NCBI GenBank assembly: GCA_903828665.1
Contig: CAIKMZ010000157.1
Location: forward strand, 1-53,861
DNA: 53,861 nucleotides
Origin: an uncultured beta proteobacterium
GTDB lineage: Bacteria; Pseudomonadota; Gammaproteobacteria; Burkholderiales; Burkholderiaceae_C
Direction of reading: 5' to 3'
A program made the position numbers and the translations under genes. Position 1 is the stretch's first letter. Every line of letters starts with the position of its first letter. The notes beneath the pieces were generated by a model. The model had not been told where the DNA came from and made no database searches. It saw only the letters and a list, made by a program, of their open reading frames with translations. Shown piece after piece: positions 17,009-26,073 of this stretch.

Positions 17009-17806
17009 TCAAAGATAGGGCTTGACCCAGCCCAGCCCCGCTGAGGTGCCGCCGGCCTGCTGGCTGCGCGCCGGCCGGTACTCGCAGCCAATCCAGCCGC
17101 TGTAGCCCAGTTCATCGAGCAGGGCGAACAGATACGGGTAGTTGACCTCGCCCCGATCGGGTTCATGGCGCTCGGGCACGCCCGCAATCTGGATGTGGCC
17201 GATCCTTCCCGTGGGCAGGTAACGGCGAAGCTTCATGGCCAGGTCACCTTCGACGATCTGGCAATGGTAGAGGTCCATCTGCACTTTGAGGTTGGGCGCG
17301 TCGACCGCGTCCAGTACGGCATGGGCCTGCTCCTGGCGGTTCAGGTAGTAGAGCGGCATATCGCGCGTGTTGATCGGTTCGATCATCAGGTCGACGCCGC
17401 GCTGGGCCGCCTGCGCCGCGGCCCAGCGCATGCGGCTGATGTAGGTCGCATCGTGCATCTCGTGCGCGCCGTGCGCTGGCCGCAGGCCGGCCATGACATG
17501 GACGCGCGGGCAGTTCAGCGCTGCCGCGTAATCGAGCGCCGCATCGACGCCGGCGCGGAACTGCGCGTCACGGTCCGGCAGACAGGCCAGACCGCGTTCG
17601 CCGACGTCCCAATCGCCGGGCGGCGCGTTGAACAGCACCTGCTGCAGGCCATTGCCTGTCAGGCGCGCTGCGATCTCGTGGCTGGCGAAGGCGTAGGGAA
17701 ACAGGAACTCGACGGCCTTGAAGCCGTCTTTGGCGGCGGCCTCGAAACGCGCCAGAAAATCCAGTTCGGGGTAGAGCAGGGACAGGTTGGCGGCGAATCT
17801 GGGCAT
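17009..17806 (-). CDS. hyi: Hydroxypyruvate isomerase family protein
   Basis: Interconverts hydroxypyruvate and tartronate semialdehyde in glyoxylate metabolism; close relatives (OtnI) act on 2-oxo-tetronate. The 265-residue xylose-isomerase-like TIM barrel starts [21 protein letters not shown] and contains [16 protein letters not shown] at about 78-93, the metal-ligand segment [14 protein letters not shown] at about 160, [15 protein letters not shown] at about 193, and [14 protein letters not shown] at about 223, which fit Hyi. No glyoxylate carboligase or tartronate semialdehyde reductase is adjacent, so the pathway is unproven. Confidence 0.85.
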   Translation of the reverse strand: MPRFAANLSLLYPELDFLARFEAAAKDGFKAVEFLFPYAFASHEIAARLTGNGLQQVLFNAPPGDWDVGERGLACLPDRDAQFRAGVDAALDYAAALNCPRVHVMAGLRPAHGAHEMHDATYISRMRWAAAQAAQRGVDLMIEPINTRDMPLYYLNRQEQAHAVLDAVDAPNLKVQMDLYHCQIVEGDLAMKLRRYLPTGRIGHIQIAGVPERHEPDRGEVNYPYLFALLDELGYSGWIGCEYRPARSQQAGGTSAGLGWVKPYL

Positions 17807-17846
17807 GGGAGGGAATGTCGGTGTCAGGCCTGGCCCTACGGGCCGG

Positions 17847-18431
17847 TCATTCCGAGTTGGAATCTGACCTGGCAGCCCTGACCCGGGGCTTGATTTCAGG
17901 CCGGTTTGCGGGCGCGCTTTCGGTCCGGCTTTCGTCCTTGACTTCCACCGCGGCGTCGGCCTTGCTGGCTGGTTTGCTTTCGCTGCGGGCCAGTGTCGGC
18001 AGTTCGAGCGTGAAGGCGGCCGGTGCGTTCAGGCTGGCCCCCAGCGCCGCACTGCGGGTGGCGACCGACTGCAGCACCAGCGTGTCGCTGACGGCAGCAC
18101 CGACCCGATACGATTTGGCGACCTGGCCATCGGTGGCAATCAGGGCGTAACCGCCCTTGGCACCGCTGGTGACAACACCGGTCAGTTTGAAGCGACTGGC
18201 CGCGCGGTCAACCACGGCGGCCACCACGTTGCTTTGACCACCGCCGAGCAAACGCGCCACCAGTTGCGGGTCGGTCTGTGTCGGTCGGCTGATGGTCGGC
18301 GCGGCGCTGGGGGTCGGGGTTGCGCCGGCGGTCCACTTCAGCACCCAATACGCGGCGCTTGCGGCGGCCAGGGCTGCGAGCAAAAAGGTGGCAATTCGCA
18401 GCCACCAGATATCGAACGAAAGAGTCTTCAT
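17847..18431 (-). CDS. gspC: Type II secretion system protein GspC
   Basis: Inner-membrane linker that connects the secretin GspD to the GspLM platform. The 194-residue protein has a short N-terminal cytoplasmic part, one transmembrane helix at about 12-30, a proline/threonine linker, and a homology region at about 55-135 ([19 protein letters not shown], then [17 protein letters not shown]) that binds the N0 domain of GspD. The C-terminal part is charged and low in complexity, with no PDZ domain visible. It is transcribed away from gspG, with only 48 bases between the two starts, so the promoters must overlap or face each other. The frame upstream of the ATG at 18431 is antisense to gspG/H. 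Confidence 0.88.
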   Translation of the reverse strand: MKTLSFDIWWLRIATFLLAALAAASAAYWVLKWTAGATPTPSAAPTISRPTQTDPQLVARLLGGGQSNVVAAVVDRAASRFKLTGVVTSGAKGGYALIATDGQVAKSYRVGAAVSDTLVLQSVATRSAALGASLNAPAAFTLELPTLARSESKPASKADAAVEVKDESRTESAPANRPEIKPRVRAARSDSNSE

Positions 18432-18479
18432 GGAACGATTATCATAGAACCGACTCCGATACAAAAGTGATGCCAGCCC

Positions 18480-18923
18480 ATGAAAGTCAATCCCGCCCCA
18501 TTGCGCCGCCGAATTCAGCAGGGTTTTACCTTGATCGAATTGATGGTGGTGCTGTTGATCATCGGCGTGCTCGCCGCGCTGATTGTGCCCAACGTGCTGG
18601 ACCGGGCCGATGACGCGCGCGTCACCGCCGCCAAGACCGACGTGCACAACCTGATGCAGGCGCTCAAGCTCTACAAGCTCGATAACCAGCGTTACCCGAC
18701 TGCCGAACAGGGTTTGCAGGCACTGCTGACCAAGCCGACCACGGCGCCGGTGCCGCCGAACTGGAAATCCTATCTCGATCTGCTGCCCAACGATCCCTGG
18801 GGCAAGCCTTATGTCTACCTCAATCCCGGTGTCAAGGGCGAGGTCGATGTGATGTCGCTGGGCGCCGACGGACAGCCCGGCGGCGAGGGCAAGAATGCAG
18901 ACATTGGCAGCTGGCAGCCCTAG
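18480..18923 (+). CDS. gspG: Type II secretion system major pseudopilin GspG
   Basis: Main subunit of the periplasmic pseudopilus that pushes substrates through the secretin. The 147-residue precursor has the prepilin peptidase site G15-F16 in QQGFTLIELMVVLLIIGVLA, with Glu at mature position 5. The C-terminal globular domain contains YKLDNQRYPTAEQGLQALL and DPWGKPYVYLNPG, which carry the conserved calcium-binding region of GspG. It is the first of eleven plus-strand gsp genes; gspH begins inside its last codons. Confidence 0.97.
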   Translation: MKVNPAPLRRRIQQGFTLIELMVVLLIIGVLAALIVPNVLDRADDARVTAAKTDVHNLMQALKLYKLDNQRYPTAEQGLQALLTKPTTAPVPPNWKSYLDLLPNDPWGKPYVYLNPGVKGEVDVMSLGADGQPGGEGKNADIGSWQP

Positions 18924-19371
18924 GCGCCATCGCGGCTTCACCCTGCTCGAATTGCTGGTGGTGATGGCCATCGTGGCAATGGTCTCGCTCGGTGTCGGCT
19001 TCGCCCTGCGCGATGGCGCGTTGGCCCAACTCGAACGCGATGCTGACCGCCTTGGGGCCATGCTGGAATCGGCGCGTGCGCGCTCCCGCGTGACCGGCGT
19101 GCCGGTGCGCTGGTACGCCGATGCGCAGGGTTTTCGCTTCGAGGGACTGACACCGCCCGAATTGCCGCAGGCCTGGCTCGATAGCGATACCCGCGTCGCC
19201 GGCATACCTGGTCCGACCGGCGCTGCCGACACCGCGACCCTGCTGCTCGGACCCGAGCCCATCATCGGGCCGCAGGAAGTGGTGCTGGTCTCCACCAGTC
19301 AGACTGGACGCAGCGTGCGCTTGGCGACCGATGGGCTGCGCCCGTTTTCTGTCCAGGTGCCAGGGCCGTGA
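18895..19371 (+). CDS. gspH: Type II secretion system minor pseudopilin GspH
   Basis: Minor pseudopilin thought to sit beneath the GspI-J-K tip complex. The 158-residue precursor has a prepilin motif G14-F15 in HRGFTLLELLVVMAIVAMV with Glu at mature position 5, and a beta-rich periplasmic domain. The start at 18895 overlaps gspG by 29 bases in a different frame, which tightly couples the two genes; no later in-frame ATG keeps the whole prepilin motif. The 3' end overlaps the gspI GTG start by four bases. Confidence 0.9.
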   Translation: MQTLAAGSPRRHRGFTLLELLVVMAIVAMVSLGVGFALRDGALAQLERDADRLGAMLESARARSRVTGVPVRWYADAQGFRFEGLTPPELPQAWLDSDTRVAGIPGPTGAADTATLLLGPEPIIGPQEVVLVSTSQTGRSVRLATDGLRPFSVQVPGP

Positions 19372-19733
19372 AGCACCGCCGGGGTCAGCACGGCTTCACG
19401 TTGGTCGAGGTGCTGGTCGCGCTCGGCATTGTGGCTATTGCGCTAATGGCTGGTTTGCAGGCCACCGGTGCGCTGACCCGCAACGCACAACGTCAGTCGG
19501 ACCTGCTGCTGGCGCAGATGTGCGCCGAAAACGAACTCATCAAGGTGCGGCTGGCCAAGCAGATGCCCGGCGTTGGCGATACCAGCGTCAGCTGCGAGCA
19601 GGCTGGCCTGGTCCTGACCGTGGCGTTGGCGGTGCGCGCCACTCCGAACCCTAATTTCCTGCGGGTTGATTCGCAAGTGTTCAAGGACGCAGAACCGGTC
19701 GTGCGCCTTTCCACCGTTGTGGGGCGTTACTGA
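19368..19733 (+). CDS. gspI: Type II secretion system minor pseudopilin GspI
   Basis: Core of the pseudopilus tip trimer with GspJ and GspK. The 121-residue precursor starts with GTG (overlapping the gspH TGA) and has the cleavage site G9-F10 in QHGFTLVEVLVALGIVAIALMAG-type sequence, with Glu at mature position 5. The periplasmic domain ends in an RVDSQVFKD...VVRLSTVVGRY segment typical of GspI. It overlaps gspJ by one base (TGATG). Confidence 0.93.
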   Translation: MKHRRGQHGFTLVEVLVALGIVAIALMAGLQATGALTRNAQRQSDLLLAQMCAENELIKVRLAKQMPGVGDTSVSCEQAGLVLTVALAVRATPNPNFLRVDSQVFKDAEPVVRLSTVVGRY

Positions 19734-20419
19734 TGTCAGACTGCCGATCCCGGCGCGGCCGCTTGCGCGGCTTCACCCTGATTGAGTTGCTTGTTGCCGT
19801 CGGCCTGATGGCGCTGATGGCGGCGCTGAGTTGGCGCGGGCTCGACGGCATGACGCGCTCGCAGGCGCAGATGCGCCAGTACGCTGACGATGTGCTGGCC
19901 TTGCAGTCGGGCCTGGGTCAGTGGGGCGCTGACCTGGATGCGATGGTGACAGCGCCCGATGCCGCAGCCAGCTACAAGTTTGTGACGCTGGACTGGGATG
20001 GGCGCGTCCTGCGCATCCTGCGCCGCGACGCGGCCAATGCGGGTGCGGGTTTGCGCGTGGTGGCGTGGTCGCGCCGTGTGGTTGACGGCGCCGGCCAGTG
20101 GCTGCGCTGGCAGTCGCCACCGTTGCAGACGCGCGCCGAGTTGCAGGTGGCGTGGCAGCGCGCCGCGCAGTGGGCGCAGAGCCCGGGCGCGGACGACGCC
20201 CAGCGCGAGGTGCGCGTTGCGGCGCTCGATCAGTGGCAAATCTTCTATTACCGCAAGGACGCCTGGAGCAATCCGATGTCCAGCGCCGGCGCCGCGAATG
20301 ATGGCCAGACCGATACCCTGGACGCCGTGCGCTTGGTGCTGACGCTGACGCCGGGGCAGGCGATCAGCGGCACGATCACGCGCGACTGGTTGCGACCGGG
20401 CGTCGGAGGCGGTAAATGA
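19733..20419 (+). CDS. gspJ: Type II secretion system minor pseudopilin GspJ
   Basis: Second subunit of the pseudopilus tip. The 228-residue precursor carries G13-F14 in RLRGFTLIELLVAVGLMALM with Glu at mature position 5, then a periplasmic domain with WRGLDGMTRSQAQM and the C-terminal DAVRLVLTLTPGQAISGTITRDWLR, as in GspJ. It overlaps gspI by one base and gspK by four (ATGA). Confidence 0.94.
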   Translation: MSDCRSRRGRLRGFTLIELLVAVGLMALMAALSWRGLDGMTRSQAQMRQYADDVLALQSGLGQWGADLDAMVTAPDAAASYKFVTLDWDGRVLRILRRDAANAGAGLRVVAWSRRVVDGAGQWLRWQSPPLQTRAELQVAWQRAAQWAQSPGADDAQREVRVAALDQWQIFYYRKDAWSNPMSSAGAANDGQTDTLDAVRLVLTLTPGQAISGTITRDWLRPGVGGGK

Positions 20420-21396
20420 GGCAGCGCAGCGCGCGAACCGGCTCCGCCTTGCAGCGCGGCGCCGCCATTCTGACCGCCATGTTGACCGTCGTGCTGGTGG
20501 CCAGCCTAGCGGCCAGCGTGCTCTGGCAGCAATGGCGCGCGGTCGAGGTCGAGGCGGCCGAACGCGCGCGCACACAGGCGGCCTGGGTGCTCACCGGCGC
20601 GCTCGACTGGGCGCGCCTGATCCTGCGCGAAGACAAGGGCGACACCGACCACCTGGCCGAGCCCTGGGCGGTGCCGCTGGAGCAGGCGCGACTGTCGACC
20701 TTTCTCGCTGCCGATCGCAGCAGCGACACTCTGGATGAGGATGGGACCCAGGGTGCGTTTCTCTCCGGCCAGATCATCGACCTGCAGTCCCGGCTCAATT
20801 TGACCAACCTCGTGCTGCAGGCCGGCACGGAAGTTGAGTCGGCTCACCAGGCTTTCATCCGGCTGTTCGATGCGCTCAACCTGCCCGCCAACGAACTCAC
20901 GCTGATGGTCGAGAACCTGCGCCTGATGAAGGACAAGAACGTGGATAGCCCGAAGAACAGTGCCCTGCCGCTGGCGCCGCAAGACATCGATCAGCTGCTC
21001 TGGGTTGGTTTGTCGGCCTCGACCATTGAACAGTTGCGTCCGTATGTGACTGTGCTGCCGGTCGCGACGCCGGTCAATCTCAATACCGCCCCGGCCGAGG
21101 TCATCTATGCCTGTGTTCCGGCGTTCGAGATGGTCGACGCCGTGCGCCTGGTGCGCGCGCGTGGCGCCGTGCCGCTGGCCAAGTGGGAGGATGTCCAAAA
21201 GGCGTCAGGCAATGCGGCGGCCAAATTGGACGAGGTCATGCACAGCTTTGGCAGCAGCTACTTTGAGGTGCGCGGCACGCTGCAGCTGGAACAGGTGACG
21301 GTTCAGGAGCAATCCATGGTGCGCCGCGATGGCAAGACCGTGACGACCCTGTCGCGCCGGCGCAGTGCCGCACCGCCGGGTGCCCCCGTACAATGA
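20416..21396 (+). CDS. gspK: Type II secretion system minor pseudopilin GspK
   Basis: Large minor pseudopilin that caps the tip. The 326-residue precursor has a prepilin-like start, G15-A16 in LQRGAAILTAMLTVVLVASL, without Glu at mature position 5, as is normal for GspK because nothing needs to add above it. The large helical domain includes DWARLILRED, QGAFLSGQIIDLQSRLNLTN and the helix-hairpin-helix-like VNLNTAPAEVIYA. It is translationally coupled to gspJ; the gspL start lies 16 bases after the stop. Confidence 0.95.
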   Translation: MRQRSARTGSALQRGAAILTAMLTVVLVASLAASVLWQQWRAVEVEAAERARTQAAWVLTGALDWARLILREDKGDTDHLAEPWAVPLEQARLSTFLAADRSSDTLDEDGTQGAFLSGQIIDLQSRLNLTNLVLQAGTEVESAHQAFIRLFDALNLPANELTLMVENLRLMKDKNVDSPKNSALPLAPQDIDQLLWVGLSASTIEQLRPYVTVLPVATPVNLNTAPAEVIYACVPAFEMVDAVRLVRARGAVPLAKWEDVQKASGNAAAKLDEVMHSFGSSYFEVRGTLQLEQVTVQEQSMVRRDGKTVTTLSRRRSAAPPGAPVQ

Positions 21397-21412
21397 GCGC
21401 CGAGAACCGCGC

Positions 21413-22639
21413 ATGACAACTCTTATCGTCACCCTTCCTTCCGATCCGGCCGATGGCGCAGCCGGATACGAATATTTGTTGACGCCCGACGGCAGCACGC
21501 TGGCCGAACAATCGCGCGCACCGCTGGCCTTGTTGCCGCAACTTGGCAGCAGTGACGAAGTGGTGGCGCTGGTGACCGCGAACAAGCTGTCCTGGCACCG
21601 CGTGCAGTTGCCCAAGGGTAGCCTGGGGCGGCGCTTCATGAGCGACGCGGGCGCCCCGCGTTTGCGCGCCGTGCTCGAAGGCCTGCTGGAGGACTGCTTG
21701 CTCGATGAGACGGCGCAATTGCACTTTGCCATCGAACCGGCTCCCGACGCCGACGCGCCCGTGTGGGTGGCGGTCTGCGACAGGGTCTGGTTGCGCGCGG
21801 CCCTGCAGGTGCTCGAGCAGGCCGGCCGGCCGGTCAGCCGCATCGTGCCGGAGTTCACCCCGGATGGGCTGGCCGGCGAGCTTGTTGTGATGGGCGAGCC
21901 GGAACAGGCGAGTCTGGTTTTCTCCGGCGCAGAGGGGGTTGCGCTATGGCCCCTGTCAAAGGCAACCGTGGCGTTGTTGAACTGGCCGGCGACGCAGGCC
22001 ATCGTGGCCGAGCCGGCTGTGGCGGCACTGGCCGAGCAGATGTTCCAGCGCAGTGTCACGCTGCAGCAGGTCGGACAACGGCGCTTGCGCGCGCTGCAGT
22101 CGGCCTGGGATCTGGCCCAGTTCGACATGGTGAATTCGAGCGGCGCCCGCACCCGCAAACGCCTGTCGGAGTCGCTGCGCAGCCTGTTGCGCGCGCCACG
22201 CTGGCGTGCCGCCCGCTATGCATTGCTGGCGCTGCTACTGGTCAATCTGGCGGGCTTGAATGCCTGGGCCTGGCGCGAGCAGGCAGCGCTCAAGACCCAG
22301 CGCGCCGCCATTGCCGATGTGTTGACCCGAACCTTTCCCAAGGTGCTTGTGGTGGTGGATCCGCTGGTGCAGATGAGCAAGGAAGTCGATGCCCTGCAGC
22401 AGGCCAGTGGCGCTGCGTCGGCACGCGACATGGAGGTCATGATGGGCGCTTTCGCCGCCCAGGCACCGGCCAATACGACGCCGACGGCGCTTGAATTCAG
22501 CGTCGGCGAACTGCGTTTGAAGGGTCTCAAGCTCAAGGCCGAAGAGCTTGACGCGATCTCCTTCAAGCTCAAGCCTCAGGCCTATGCCGCCAGCGCGGAA
22601 GGCGACAGTGTCGTGATCAGACAGGTGGGCTCTCCATGA
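21413..22639 (+). CDS. gspL: Type II secretion system protein GspL
   Basis: Inner-membrane platform protein whose cytoplasmic actin-like domain holds the ATPase GspE and whose periplasmic domain binds GspM. The 408-residue protein has a cytoplasmic domain at about 1-260 (LSWHRVQLPKGSLGR, ending near QSAWDLAQFDMV), a transmembrane helix at about 264-284 (YALLALLLVNLAGLNAWAW), and a ferredoxin-like periplasmic domain. I chose the ATG at 21413, since an earlier in-frame start at 21365 would overlap gspK by 32 bases and adds residues without family support. It overlaps gspM by four bases. Confidence 0.93.
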   Translation: MTTLIVTLPSDPADGAAGYEYLLTPDGSTLAEQSRAPLALLPQLGSSDEVVALVTANKLSWHRVQLPKGSLGRRFMSDAGAPRLRAVLEGLLEDCLLDETAQLHFAIEPAPDADAPVWVAVCDRVWLRAALQVLEQAGRPVSRIVPEFTPDGLAGELVVMGEPEQASLVFSGAEGVALWPLSKATVALLNWPATQAIVAEPAVAALAEQMFQRSVTLQQVGQRRLRALQSAWDLAQFDMVNSSGARTRKRLSESLRSLLRAPRWRAARYALLALLLVNLAGLNAWAWREQAALKTQRAAIADVLTRTFPKVLVVVDPLVQMSKEVDALQQASGAASARDMEVMMGAFAAQAPANTTPTALEFSVGELRLKGLKLKAEELDAISFKLKPQAYAASAEGDSVVIRQVGSP

Positions 22640-23124
22640 CGCTATCGGCATCGCTAAACCAGCGCTGGCAGGCGGTTTCGCCGCGCGAGCAGCGTCTTGT
22701 GCTGGCCGCGCTCGGTCTGGTTCTGCTGGCGCTGCTCTGGTGGGTCGGCGTGGCGCCGGCTCTGGCCACGCTGCGCTCGGCCGAGAACCAGCGCCATTCG
22801 CTTGAGGCGCAACTGCAGCAGATGCAGCGCCTGCAAGTGCAGGCACAGACCTTGCAGGCGCAGCCGCGCATCGGCTTTGAGGACGCGCGGCGCTTGCTCG
22901 AGGCTTCCCTCAAACCCTTGGGAGCGACCGCACAGATGGTGCTGACGGGTGAGCGCATGACCGTCACTTTCAAAGGGGTCTCCGCTGACACCTTGACGCA
23001 GTGGCTGGTGCAGGCGCGCCTGACCGCGCGCGCCGTACCGACCGAGGCCCGCCTGACGCGCAACGCGACGGGCGCTTGGGACGGCATGCTGGTGCTCAAG
23101 CCCGGCAGCGCGCCGCCGCGCTAA
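22636..23124 (+). CDS. gspM: Type II secretion system protein GspM
   Basis: Bitopic partner of GspL in the inner-membrane platform. The 162-residue protein has a short cytoplasmic N terminus (LNQRWQAVSPREQRLV), a transmembrane helix at about 22-42 (LAALGLVLLALLWWVGVAPA), a coiled-coil-prone stretch at about 45-75 rich in Glu, Gln and Leu, and a small ferredoxin-like periplasmic domain. Overlap with gspL and synteny support the call more than sequence identity, since GspM diverges fast. Confidence 0.92.
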   Translation: MTLSASLNQRWQAVSPREQRLVLAALGLVLLALLWWVGVAPALATLRSAENQRHSLEAQLQQMQRLQVQAQTLQAQPRIGFEDARRLLEASLKPLGATAQMVLTGERMTVTFKGVSADTLTQWLVQARLTARAVPTEARLTRNATGAWDGMLVLKPGSAPPR

Positions 23125-23134
23125 GGTCAGTGCC

Positions 23135-23941
23135 ATGGCACGCATTCAGCTAACGCCCGCAATGGCACGTCAAGCGACGACGCCCTGGGCTTGGGCGCGC
23201 GCCGGAGCCGTGCTGGGCCTGCTGATGGCGATCAGCATCAACACGCCGGCACTCTGGTTCACCGCGCCGCTCGAACGCAGCCTGGGTGGACGTCTGCTCT
23301 TTGAAGATGCCCAGGGCACGCTGTGGAACGGTTCGGCCCGTTTGCTGCTCTCGGGTGGCGCCGGCAGCCGCGATCTGGCGGCCCTGCCGGGACGGCTGGT
23401 CTGGTCGGTGCGACCGAGCAGCGAGGGCCTGTCGGTCGATCTGCTGGCCGATTGCTGCATGCAGCACGCCTGGCATGTGAGCGTGCAGCCGCTCTGGGGT
23501 GGCGCCAGAGTGGTGCTTTCCGACAGCCTGTCGCAGTGGCCGGCACATTGGCTCACCGGTCTGGGCACGCCCTGGAATACGGTGCAGGCCGAAGGCCAAC
23601 TCATCCTTGCGACCAAGGGCCTGGTGGTCGAATGGGCGGCCGGGCGCCTGGTGCTGGCCGGCCGCGCGCAACTCGATGCGGCCAAGATTTCTTCGCGTCT
23701 GTCCACGCTCAAGCCGATGGGCAGTTACCGCATCACGATGCTCGGTGGCGCGACACCCAGTCTGGCACTCGAAACGCTGGAGGGCAGTCTACAATTGTCC
23801 GGCAGTGGTCGATGGGTTGGTTCGCGGCTGCGCTTCGAAGGATCGGCCAGCGCCGCGCCGGATCGACTGGATGCCTTGTCCAATCTTCTGAATATCATCG
23901 GGCGTCGCGACGGCCCACGTTCCATCATCAAAGTGGGTTGA
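23135..23941 (+). CDS. gspN: Type II secretion system protein GspN
   Basis: Accessory bitopic membrane protein found in a subset of T2SS loci; its role is not well defined. The 268-residue protein has an N-terminal membrane anchor at about 24-45 and a periplasmic beta-rich domain starting with FTAPLERSLGGRLLFEDAQGTLWNGSARLLL-like sequence, the typical GspN signature of an LxxxxGTLWNG motif. It sits between gspM and gspD as expected. Confidence 0.92.
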   Translation: MARIQLTPAMARQATTPWAWARAGAVLGLLMAISINTPALWFTAPLERSLGGRLLFEDAQGTLWNGSARLLLSGGAGSRDLAALPGRLVWSVRPSSEGLSVDLLADCCMQHAWHVSVQPLWGGARVVLSDSLSQWPAHWLTGLGTPWNTVQAEGQLILATKGLVVEWAAGRLVLAGRAQLDAAKISSRLSTLKPMGSYRITMLGGATPSLALETLEGSLQLSGSGRWVGSRLRFEGSASAAPDRLDALSNLLNIIGRRDGPRSIIKVG

Positions 23942-23947
23942 ATCGGT

Positions 23948-26056
23948 ATGAAATTGAGTATCTTCCGGCCACAGTCAAACGCGCCTCGTGCTTTGACCAT
24001 CAGTCTTCTGCTGGCGCTGACCACCGGCCTGTTTTCCGCCGCCTTGCAGGCCCAGACAGCCGCCCATGCCAGGGCAGGCGAGCCGGTCACGCTGAACTTC
24101 AGCAATGCCGAGATCGAGGCGGTGGCGCGCACCATGGCCAGCATCACGGGCTACAACGTCGTGGTCGATCCGCGCGTCAAGGGCACGATCACCCTGGTCA
24201 CGGAAAAGCCGGTCAGCCGCAGCACGGCGATGAACCAGTTCCTGGCCGTGCTGCGCCTGCAGGGTTTCACCATGGTGGAATCGGCCGGCCTTTACAAGGT
24301 GGTGCCCGAGGCCGACGCCAAATTGCAAAGCGCTGGCGTCACAGTGGTTGACAGCGGCACGGGTGCGGCGGCCGGCACGAACCAGATCGTCACGCAGATC
24401 TTCAAACTCAACTTCGAGTCGGCCAACAGTCTGGTGGCGATCCTGCGTCCGTTGATCAGCCCGAACAACACCATCAACGTCAACCCGGGCAACAATTCGC
24501 TGGTCATCACCGACTACGCCGACAACCTGCGCCGTTTGGCGCAAATCATCGCGGCGATGGATGTGGCCAATGCCACCGATGTCGAAGTCCTGTCGCTCAA
24601 TCACGCGATTGCCACCGATCTGGCGCCGCTCGTGCTGCGCTTGGTGGAGTCGGCGCCCGTCGGCTCTGCACCAGGGCAGGCTGATACCTCCTATAAGACC
24701 ACGCTGGTCGCGGAGCCGCGTTCCAACACGCTGATCCTGCGCGCAGCCAATCCGGCGCGTGCTGCCCTGGTGAAGGCGCTCGTGACCAAACTGGATCAGC
24801 CGGCCAGCGGCGGGTCCAATGGAGCGGCAGGCAACATTTATGTCGTCTACCTCAAGAACGCGGACGCTGTCAAACTGGCGGCGACGCTGCGCGCGGCCAT
24901 GACAGGGCAGTCCCAGACCACGACCGCCGCGGCGCCTGCCACTGCTGGCGCACCGGCCGCGGCCAGTGCAGCCACCGTGTCTGCCACGGGTGGCCAGGTG
25001 CAGGCCGATGCCAGCACCAATTCGCTCATCATCACGGCGCCCGAACCGCAGTACCGGCAGTTGCGCGCGGTCATCGACCGGCTCGACGGCCGTCGGGCCC
25101 AAGTGCTGGTGGAGAGTCTGATCGTCGAGGTCAATACCGACAAGGCAGCCGAGTTCGGTATCCAGTGGCAGGGGGCCCTTGGCAATGCGGGTAGTTCCAA
25201 CGTAGGTTTGCTCGGTACCAACTTCACGACCAACAACATCATCACCCTGGCAACGCAGGCCGCCACCGGTGGAGCGGTGCCGGGCATCGGCATCAACGCG
25301 GGGATTGCGCACAAGACCAATGGCGTTTACGTGCTCGGCTTTCTGGCCAACTTCCTCGAGACCAGCAACAGCGGCAACGTGTTGTCCACGCCCAATCTGC
25401 TGACGCTCGACAACGAGGAAGCCAAGATTGTGATTGGCGAGAACGTGCCCTTTGTCACCGGTTCCTACACCAGCAACAACACCAGTACCGGCTCGGTCAA
25501 CCCCTTCACGACAGTTGAACGACGGGACGTTGGTCTGACGCTCAAGGTCAAACCGCAAATCAATGAAAACGGGACCATCAAGCTGTTGATCTACCAGGAG
25601 ACCTCGTCGGTCAAGGCCGGCACCGAGAAAGACGCCAATGGTCCGACCACGACCAAACGCACGATCGAATCGAGCGTGCTGGTCGAGGACGGCAGCATTG
25701 TGGTGCTCGGCGGCTTATTGCAGGACACCTACACGGGCAACCAGGAAAAGGTGCCGGGTTTGGGCGATCTTCCCCTTTTCGGCAATCTGTTCAAAAGCGA
25801 ATCGCGTGGCCGCACTAAGACTAATTTGATGGTGTTCCTGCGCCCGGTGGTGATGCGCGACGGGCAGGCGACCGATCGCTTGTCGATGGACCGCTACGAG
25901 TTGATGAAGGCTGGTGTCAAGGACGTGCAACCGGTGCCGAGCAATATCCTGACGATCAACACAGCGCCGCAATTGCCGCCCCTGCCGATTGCGCAGCCGA
26001 TGGCTCAGCCGCTTCCGGCACTTGGCGCCGCGCCCGCTGCTAAGACACAACCCTAG
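23948..26056 (+). CDS. gspD: Type II secretion system outer-membrane secretin GspD
   Basis: Forms the outer-membrane channel for folded exoproteins. The 702-residue precursor has a signal peptide ending near LQAQTAAHA, an N0 domain at about 47-125 (LNFSNAEIEAVARTMAS, YNVVVDPRVKGTITLV), three KH-like ring domains to about residue 375 (FKLNFESANSLVAILRPLI, LVAEPRSNTLILRA, and ADASTNSLIITAPEPQYRQL), then the secretin core with VESLIVEV, LSTPNLLTLDNEEAKIVIG and PGLGDLPLFGNLFKS. A flexible Thr/Ala-rich insert splits the third ring domain near 315-345. The proline-rich C terminus has no obvious pilotin-binding S-domain. Confidence 0.97.
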   Translation: MKLSIFRPQSNAPRALTISLLLALTTGLFSAALQAQTAAHARAGEPVTLNFSNAEIEAVARTMASITGYNVVVDPRVKGTITLVTEKPVSRSTAMNQFLAVLRLQGFTMVESAGLYKVVPEADAKLQSAGVTVVDSGTGAAAGTNQIVTQIFKLNFESANSLVAILRPLISPNNTINVNPGNNSLVITDYADNLRRLAQIIAAMDVANATDVEVLSLNHAIATDLAPLVLRLVESAPVGSAPGQADTSYKTTLVAEPRSNTLILRAANPARAALVKALVTKLDQPASGGSNGAAGNIYVVYLKNADAVKLAATLRAAMTGQSQTTTAAAPATAGAPAAASAATVSATGGQVQADASTNSLIITAPEPQYRQLRAVIDRLDGRRAQVLVESLIVEVNTDKAAEFGIQWQGALGNAGSSNVGLLGTNFTTNNIITLATQAATGGAVPGIGINAGIAHKTNGVYVLGFLANFLETSNSGNVLSTPNLLTLDNEEAKIVIGENVPFVTGSYTSNNTSTGSVNPFTTVERRDVGLTLKVKPQINENGTIKLLIYQETSSVKAGTEKDANGPTTTKRTIESSVLVEDGSIVVLGGLLQDTYTGNQEKVPGLGDLPLFGNLFKSESRGRTKTNLMVFLRPVVMRDGQATDRLSMDRYELMKAGVKDVQPVPSNILTINTAPQLPPLPIAQPMAQPLPALGAAPAAKTQP

Positions 26057-26073
26057 GTTAGGGACCGGCCGCC

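Noticed and set aside
23975-25558. Long open frame antisense to gspD (527 residues)
   Set aside because: High GC content keeps this frame open; it has no recognisable domain and lies wholly opposite a certain secretin gene.
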